Positions 28,901 to 34,900 of a stretch of DNA of 64,000 nt are shown piece by piece. The position numbers and the translations under genes are program-made. The DNA is from Aquabacter cavernae. Its GTDB lineage: Bacteria > Pseudomonadota > Alphaproteobacteria > Rhizobiales > Xanthobacteraceae. The notes beneath the pieces are model-generated. The model did not search any database and was not told the DNA's origin. It saw only the letters and a list, made by a program, of their open reading frames with translations. The DNA is taken from contig NZ_RWKV01000017.1 in NCBI RefSeq assembly GCF_003993795.1, forward strand, positions 186,001 to 250,000. Direction: 5' to 3'. Position 1 is the first letter of the stretch, and every line of letters starts with the position of its first letter.

Positions 28901-28959
28901 ACCGCCGCGAGGCCCGTAAACGGGCGGACTCGCCCCGCATGTCGCGCCAGACCGGTCAC
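19945..28959 (-). CDS. Giant autotransporter with PATR-repeat passenger (3004 aa)
   Basis: Type Va secreted surface protein. A Sec signal peptide (residues ~1-33, ending APGRAE) is followed by a very long passenger made of passenger-associated transport repeats: about 20 clear copies of the pattern GAGTLVLTGANTYSGGT followed by GTLxVG, predicting a long beta-helix. The C-terminal ~290 residues are an autotransporter beta-barrel, beginning near AQAFGGWGSSF and ending in the aromatic terminus LQIRF that BAM needs. No protease, adhesin or catalytic domain was recognised, so adhesion or aggregation is only a family-based guess. It starts 27 nt after the next autotransporter's stop, so the two are co-transcribed. 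Cysteines are almost absent, as expected for passengers. Confidence 0.93.
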   Translation of the reverse strand: MTGLARHAGRVRPFTGLAAVLLSATALCAPGRAEDLYVGGQRLVLTHETYDAVYVGIPVENSGVAGYLTIQNNGVLTSTTATFGVPVGLSTVLISQTPGYGVPSWTVSGTAQVPQNAKAQVTLANAGILSLGSVSTPGTLTQASGSTFSLVIGSASGAAVAPGFLQNTAAIQTEGVSTSLVFNHTASGYTFDTDISVAANRSTAVNLTAQAGSTLFTGSVTGASNGTLSVAQGVTLTVSDSAGGGILDGLTGAIGGTLVLNYAGNVTSALALAGSGTVLKTGAGTLTLTKAEQTDITVQSGTLGFLVSGANTSAAYANTLSGAGAFVLSGGGALSLEGILAVTGGATVSAGVLQVGGPNGAGTLSSDVTVNEGATLRFLDMSPGPYSGAISGAGVVGIDTQGVVSLTGTNSYTGGTIVRAGTLEIGTATALPTGRTVNVEAGATLDVSAATLSIGNLTGGGTVTLDGTALTVTASGTSAFTGTMTGGSLTVAGTGTLALTGASSLDAVTVSAGAALELGEGGGLGVGVTNDGTFIFDMSGSTLYSRHITGSGLLSVIGEGTVTLGAANSFGAGVMVSNGTLVAAAAGSLGSGTPVTVAAGATLRLGAAAGIGALSGAGTVDLAGTAFTVGLNNATSSFTGTLSGGGTLAKTGTGTLTFESATLGIDGLSVGAGTLVIEDDTQLASGAGVMVAGGATLALRQSIAIGTLTGAGVVETSGPNVLDLTGPGGVFSGSITGSGSVTFAGSGTTTLSGVNSYVGATTIASGTLLLTGGSALSDASPVSVSSGAVLQLGASETLASLSGSGTVVLGGNVLTVGANGASTVFQGTMSGGSLVKVGGGTLTLAGTTDLTGPGLTISAGTVQIGNGTTPGAFQGAIVNNSALVVVQAGQTVLSGPISGSGSLTVTGGAGTVVLTGTNSYTGGTTISGGILAVGAGGASGWIVGDVAIASGATLAFDTTATNTVGGILSGAGSVLLQAGNLTFSGANTYAGGTVISGGATLHVSQDSNLGAAPGTSPTTGAIGLEGGTLAADASFTSARAVILASQAPNNIAVAGGATLTLSGTISQINPSALLVSGAGTLVLSGANTYSGGTQVTGGTLSVSADANLGATSGGVSLNGATLAATDSFTSARAVSLGTSGGAIAVSGGETLTLSGALSGAGALSLTGPGTLALTGTSAISGTATVANGTLALYGGTLSSAGLTVASGATLTGYGTLSSDVSVLSGGTLRGGVTSTDNPTRAPLTTGDLTLAAGSSSILTLGILANSGVAHVSGDLTAAGTLTVTGDAVHGAGYYRAFTYTGALAETLVLGSVPVGYVGAIDASNGGQVNVLLTDESPFQIWTANGGTSLGGSGLWSHTSVTWNEPAAGITIPWGGEIGIFTGAAGIVTVSGRQTFEKLEFVTSGYVLRADGSNPESGLAFADGGTLWVEGHDVTATIAAPVSGTGGLTKIGAGQLILTGANTYLGGTTVSGGVLAIQADSALGAADGGLTLKSGTLAALSSLSSARSVTLETRGTFDVADGATLTLSGAIAGSGSLRKEGEGRLTLTGTNTYGGATDIVAGILLTQGGSAIPDTSAVSVAAPAVFSLEASETIGSLSGQGRVDLGSNTLTIGGNAATLFAGRISGDGGLALTGGGTLVVTGDNRYTGGTSLTSGTLIMGEGGTSGAIRGDVVDDGRLVFYRSDTVVFDGAISGAGDVAQIGSGTLVLTGRNSYSGTTLVSNGGTLRVSENANLGSDAAELALQGGTLSVTGSFTSGRRIDISGIGTIHVTEGNTLISRGAVEGGALTKSGAGTLVLTGDNLYSGGTVIAAGRLQVGDGGRDGTLRGDVVNHGVLAFDLSSDFLFAGNISGSGTLVQAGSGTLGLTGDTRLTGGARIERGILQVGNYGTQGSLSGPVVNDGILRFARTDDMVFDHVISGSGAVQQVAGVLTLTAANTYAGGTTIGADATVRVSRDDNLGRADGAVRLQGGTLSATASFESARHVALAGGGAVHVTDARTLTLTGPVSGTGGLTKDGGGTLVLAANADYSGGTVIAAGTLQLGTGGTSGSIQGDVANSGTLRVERSDRWTFSGAVSGSGRLVQAGTGTLVLTGTNTYQGGTLISAGTLVVGDGASSGSIVGDVANTGTLVFDRAGSIVFDGTISGSGALVQTGAGILQLTAANSFTGGATVQTGATLSVASDANLGGAASDVFLIGGTLLATSSFSSARDVVTATGTVDVAAGATLTLSGAVTGEGGLTVTGPGTLALSAANAYAGGTRILGSTLSVASDASVGATGGGLSFNSGTLLATQGFTSDRAVTLDAGGGGFNIVTGQTLTLSGAISGSGLLSKGGSGVLVLSGANSYGGGFFIAEGGVVGDSRSLVGDILNNGTLTFNQATAGLYSGTLAGTGSVTKTGAGTLVVTGVLAPEGGTTITEGVLQVGNGGRAGWVSGPIRNAASLVYDLSGTYVFPELLSGSGGVTLTGGGTAVFAGSSYGGTVTLSGANLQLADGASSSASFVVNGASTLSGTGTIGALTIGDGGTVSPGYSPGTLAVAGDGTFQSGSLYRAEVQPGGVHDLIAAGGAVTIADGSAVAIIGSRGTYANSWTFNIITADGGITGAFSSATTNFAFLTPVLTYGATFVDMTLVRNTLAFASEAHTLNERSTAMGTETLVAGNAVYDAVASQLQGEAFAAFDALSGEIYASAGTVMQQQSAYVRDAVGGRLRQSEAAAGTAPLAYGAGGPATATLGAGWTPVLWAQAFGGWGSSFSDGNAATISSSIGGVMGGADVALGDVWRVGAYGGFSQSWFNVSDRLSSGSMDTYDIGLYAGARSGPWSLQLGAGYSWHDVGVSRTVSFPGYLGTNSADYTAGLAQAFGELGYAVAAGSVTVQPFAGLAYVHLDGGSGTEAGSSSALVFSSSAMDTLYTTLGVRAGADIAVAGRTLSPGLTLGWRHAFGDTTPQTVMAYASGSAAFPIWGVPIAADAAVLGANLTYALTSQAFLSLRYDGQIAATASENAVSGALQIRF

Positions 28960-28986
28960 CTGTTCCCCCGCCCTCTGGATGCGTCG

Positions 28987-31900
28987 TCAGAAGTGGACGG
29001 CGAATCGCGCCATGCCCACTTGGGAGGTATAGTCGTTACCTACGCTCAGCCCGTACTCAAGCTTGATTTCCAGATTGTCCTTGGTCAGCGCCTGCACGCC
29101 GAGATCGAGATTCCCCAGGATCGCGGGCATGGGCGTCGTCACCGAGAAGCTGGGCGTACCCGGAGGGGCCGCCACGAAGGACGAGGTGGAGGTCCAGCTG
29201 TCATTGGACGCAAAGGACGCGCCCAGCGTGAGGTAGGGCCGCAAGACCGTCCCGTCCGGCAAATCCCACCGCCCGCCGAACTCCACGGCGGGGGTCAGGA
29301 TGAAGGTGCCCTGGCTCGCCGCGTTCATCTGCATCTCGGCGCCGGAGGCACCCTGCTCGGTGAATCCGGGAATGTTCACATAGACATAGTCCACGTCCAC
29401 CATGGGCCGCAGATACCAGGAGGCATAGGCGAACTCATAGGAGGCGCGCAGCCGCGCGGTGGCGTTCATCACCTGCGACGAGGAGGTGGGTGCGCCGATG
29501 CCGGGCACGACGCGCACATTGTCGTAGGAGACCCAGCCGAGGTCGAAGGCGGCGGAGAACAGCCAGGCGCCCACCTGCCGCTTCACCGCAATGCCCACGT
29601 CCGCGCCGTCCGCGTCCGCCTGGTAGAGACCGCCCGCGCCGGAGACGCTCGCCTGGTGATAGGCCGCCGAGGCGGCGAAGAACCAGTCGGTGGCCAGCTC
29701 GCGCTGGATGCCCGCATGGAAGGTGACCGAGTCCGCCGTGAAGCCCGGCGTGTCGGCGGTGGTGGACTGGGTGGTGCGGCCCAGGATCACCCGCGCCCAG
29801 GCGCACTGGTCCTCGTGGAGCTGGACGCTGTCCTCGATGAAGACCGGGCAGGAGAGGGTCCGGTTCAGGAAGGCGCGGCTGTCCACGGTGCGCATGGCGA
29901 CGGAGGACTGGAGCGCCTGGGGCGACAGGTTGTTCAGGTCCTGCTGGTAGAGCGCCGCCGTTGTCGCCCCGATCAGGGACGAAAATACCGGGATCATGGC
30001 CGGTGTTCCGCCTGCATCCCAGATGTTCTGGAGATGAGTGGCAAGCGCCGCCTGGTTCTGCGTCAGGGGCACGCCGGGCGCCAAGAACTGCGCATTGGGC
30101 GACACGCTCACCGTGGTGGGCGTGGTGGTCATGGCCCAGGAATAGGGGATGGACACGTCCTGGGTCTGGGCGGTGTTAGTGACGCTCTCCGCCGTGAGGA
30201 TGGTGAAGCTGGTATTGGGCGCGATGGAGGAGGGCAGCGCGAAGACGGTGCCTCCCAGAAGCGCGGTGCCGGCCACGTTGATCTGGTCGGAGACCTGGTT
30301 CAGCGCGTCCAGGTCCACCTGATAGGTGCCGGTGGAGGTGAAGCCCGCCGTGAAGGCGGTGCTGGAGGTCACGCCCCGCCCGCCGGGGTTGAGGGTGCCG
30401 GCATTGAGCATGAGCGCGCCGGAATTCACCCGCGCGCCGGAATTGAACAGGCCGGTCGCCGCATTGGTGAAGCTGTCCGCGCCGGTGCCGAGGTCCACCG
30501 AGCCCGAGATTGTGCCCTCGTTGGTGAGTTGCTCGCTGCCGCCGCCCGCCAGGATCGCGATCTTGGAGAGGCCGGTCACCACGCCGCCGGACTGGACCAG
30601 GATGGTGTTCTGCGATCCGCCGGCCACCATGATGCCCGCGCCCGCATCGCCCCGGCCGCCCACCAGGCTGCCCGTGCCGCTCACCGTAATGGCGATGTCG
30701 CCCGCCCCACCCGCGCCCGTGCTGATGGCGAACAAAGCCGGCGCGTTCAGGCCGGTGGCCGAGACCGAGCCGCCGATGGTGGCGGTGATGGCGCCGCCCG
30801 TGCCGGTGCCGCCTGCCGTGCCGATGGCGACGCCGGTGCCGGTCTCCACCTGCCCGCCACCGCCACCGATGGACTGGAGGTTCACCGCCCCCGCATTGGT
30901 GCCGGTGGTGGTGGCGGTGGAGCCCGCCGCCAGCGTCACCGTGACGGCGCCGCCCGAGCCGTTCCCGCCGCCGCTCGCCACCGCCGTGGAGGAGACCGAG
31001 AAGGCGGTGCGCGCCGCGCTGCCCGCAAGGCCGCCCCCGCCGCCGATGGATTGGACGAGCAATGCAGCCGCGCCGTCCGCGCCGGTCTGGAGGAGACCCG
31101 CCACCTGCGCGGTCACCGCGCCGCCGTCACTGCCCCCGGCCGTGCTGGCGCCGCCGAAGGTGACGCCCACCGTGCCGTTGGCCTTGTCCGTGCCCGCCAT
31201 GCCGCCACCGCCGCCGATGGACTGCAGCACAGCCGCATGGGCGTTCACGCCCTGGCTGACCAGTTGGGCGTTGGCGCCGATGGTCACGTCCACCGCCCCG
31301 CCATTGCCGCCCGCCCCGCCCGAGGCGCCCAGTGTCACCGCGAGAGACGCCGTGCCCTGCCCCTGCGCGGCCGCCGTGGCGCCCACGCCGCCGCCCCCGC
31401 CGATGGATTGCGCGAGCAGCGCCACCGCCGTCTCGCCATAGGTGAAGACGTTGCCGGTCACGGTGGCCGTCACCCGGCCGCCATGGCCGCCCGCGCCACC
31501 GGAGGCGCCGAGGCCCACGCTGCCGCTGAACTCGCCCCCGCCCGATTTGGCATTGACCGTGGAGGCCCGCCCGCCGCCGCCGCCGATGGATTGCAGGACG
31601 ATGCCGTTGGCCTGCGCACCGTTGGTGACGATCTGGCCGCCCTGTTCGAGGGTGACCGCATCGCCATGGCTACCCGCGCCGCCCGAACCGCCCAAGGTGA
31701 GGCTGGCATGGATGGCGCTGTTGCTGCCGGTGGCGGTGCTGTTGGCGAGCGCCGCATTGCCGCCGCCGCCGCCGATGGACTGGAGCAGCACGCCGTCGGA
31801 GGCATCGCCCATGGTGAGGATGTTGGTCTTCACCATGGCATCCACCTGGCCGCCATGGCTGCCCGCGCCGCCCGCGCCGCCAAGGCTTGCCGACAGAGTG

Positions 31901-34900
31901 GTGGCGCCGTGGCCGGACGCCGTGGAGGAGGAAAGGCCGCCCTTGCCGCCACCGCCGCCGATGGACTGGGCGACGATCGCAGCCGCATCGCTGCCGGTGG
32001 TGGACAGATGCACCACGCCGTCCGTGCCGGTGTCCACGCTCACGCTCACCCGGCCGCCCGTGCCGCCGGAACCGCCGCCCCCGCCCAGCACCGCGGAGAG
32101 GGCGAGGCTCGATCCGCCCGCCCCGTCCACGCCGCTATTGCCCGAGCCGCCGGCGCCGCCGCCCCCGCCGATGGACTGGGCGAGGATGGCCTCCGCCATG
32201 TTGCCGGTGGTGGAGAAACGGGCACCCGTGCCGCCGGTGACGACCACCCGGCCGCCATCCCCGCCGGATCCGCCGCCGCCACCCAAAGCGGCGCCGATGG
32301 CGAGCTTGCCGGTGGCGGAATTGTTGGCCGATCCCCCCGCGCCGCCGCCGCCGCCGATGGACTGGGCCAGCACCGCGCTCGCGCCGAGGCCCGCCGTGGC
32401 GACGGTGCCGGTGCTGGTGACGGACACGCCTCCGCCCGTATTCCCGCTGCCCCCGTCGCCCGCCAAGGTGAGGGTGACGCTGGTCTGGCTGCCCGTGGCC
32501 CCGTCGCTTGTTGCGCCCGAGGCGCCGCCGCCCCCGCCGATGGATTGGGCGAGGATGCCGAACGCCCCCGAGCCGGCGGTGAAGATGGCCCCGGCATGGG
32601 TGACGTCCACCGTCCCGCCGGTCCCACCGCTTCCGCCGGTGCCGCCCAGGCTCGCGGAGATGTCCGCGCTCGCCTTGGTGTCGGATGCCGCCGCATGGGT
32701 GCTCACCGCCGCGCCGCCGCCCCCGCCGATGGACTGGGCGAGGATGCCGCTGGCATGGTGGCCGGAGGTGGAGATGGTGTTGGCATTGGTGACGGTCACA
32801 TGGCCGCCGCCCGATCCCGCTCCGCCCGCGCCGCCCAGATTGGCGGAGAGGGCCACGCTGCTGGTTCCGCCGCTGCTGGATGTGGCCGCGCCCGCCTTGC
32901 CGCCGCCGCCGCCGATGGACTGGGCCGCGAGGCCGTTGGCGCCGATGCCGGTGGTAACGATGATGAGGCCGGACGTGCTGGTGCCGTTGCGCACCTCCAC
33001 CCGCCCGCCGGTGCCGCCCGAGGCCCCCGTGCCGCCCATGGCGAGGTCCAGCGACACGCTGCTGCCGCCCACGCCGTCCGCCTTGCCGGTGCCCACGCCG
33101 CCGCTGCCGCCGCCCCCGCCGATGGACTGGGCCAGAACCGCGTCCGCCCCGTCGCCGGAGGTGATGATGGAGGCGGCAGAGAGGCTGTCGAGGGTGACGG
33201 ATACCTTCTCGCCCGCCCCGCCGCTGCCCCCCGTGCCGCCCACGGAGGCGCCGAGGGCGATCTTCGCCGTGGCCGCATTGGTGGCGCTGGCGGAGGCTCC
33301 GCCGCCGCCGCCGATGGACTGGGCGAGCACGCCCGCGCCATTCTGGCCGCCCGTAGAGATGGAGGCGCCCACGGACACATAGACCTTGCCGCCGTCATTG
33401 CCCGAGCCGCCGTTTCCGGCGAGCGAGAGCGAGAGGCTGGCGGTCTTGGCCGCCGAGGTTTCGGCAGAGGCGCCGGACAGGCCGCCGCCGCCGCCCACCG
33501 ACTGGGCGAGAATGCCGTTGGACTGCGCGCCCGCAATGCTGATGGTGCCGCTGCTGAGCACGGTGACGAGGCCGCCCGTGGCGCCGCTGCCGCCGGATCC
33601 ACCGAGCCCGGCGGAAATGCCATAGCTGCCGCCGCTGCCCTTGCTGGTGGCCGAGCCCGCCTTGCCGCCGCCGCCGCCGATGGACTGGGCCACGATGCCG
33701 TTGGCGCTGTCGCCGGAGGTGGAGATGGCCGCCCCGTTGGTGACGGTGACATAGCCGCCGCCGGCTCCCACGCCGCCCGCGCCGCCCAGCGTGAGGCTGG
33801 CGGAAACCGCGCCCTGGCCTGTGGCGTGCGCATCGCTGCCCGCCGTGCCGCCCACGCCGCCGCCGCCGCCCACGGACTGGGCGAGGATGGCGTCCGAGAG
33901 CACGCCCTGGGTGCTGATGGTGCCGCCGCCGGTGGTCACATAGACCGCGCCGCCCGTATTGCCGCCGCCCGCCGACCCCGCAATGGCGGCGCCCAGCGAG
34001 ATATGGGAGGTGGTGGCGGCGTTGGAATTGCCGGCGATGCCGCCGCTGCCGCCCACGGACTGGGCGAGGATGCCCACCGCGTCCGACCCGGCGGTGGAGA
34101 TCTTGCCGCCGGTGACGACGGTGACGGTGCTGGCATAGCCGCCGGAGCCGGAGGTGGCGCCGAGGGTGAAGGTGAGCGCCACCTTGCCGCCGGTGGCCGA
34201 GCCCGCTGCCGCGCCCGCCTTGCCGCCGCCGCCGCCGATGGACTGGGCCACGATACCCGCCGCATGGTCGCCGGTGGTGCTGATCACCGTGGCGCTGGGA
34301 ATGGAATAGACGTTCACGGCGCCGCCGCTGCCGCCGGAGCCGGACGCGCCGCCCAGAGTGGCGGTGAGGGTGAAGCTGGCGCTGCCCGCGCTCACCGCCC
34401 CGCTGCCGCCCGAAACCTTGCTGTGGCCGCTGGCCGAACCGCCCGCGCCGCCGCCGCCGCCGATGGACTGGGCGAGGATGCCGTCCGCGTCGCCGCCGGT
34501 GGTGAGGATGGAGCCGGTATTGGTGACCGTGACCGTGTTGCTGCCGCCGCCCGGCCCGCCCTGGCCGCCCAGCGAGACGGACAACGACACTTGCCCGGAG
34601 GAGGCATTGGCCGTGCCGCCGCCCGCATCGCCGCCGCCGCCGCCGATGGATTGCGCGAGAATGCCGCGCGAGGTGGCGCCTTCAGTGCGCACCGTGCCGG
34701 CATTGCTCACCGTGACGGTGTTGCCGGTGCCGCCCTGGCCGCCGGCACCGCCCGCGCCCAAGGTGAGCGAGATATCGAGGCCGGTGCCTTTCGCCGCCGT
34801 GTCTGCCGAGGAGCCGCCCACGCCGCCGGTGCCGCCGCCCCCGCCGATGGACTGCGCCTCGATGGCGTCCGCATAGTCGCCGCCCGTGGTGACGCTTCCC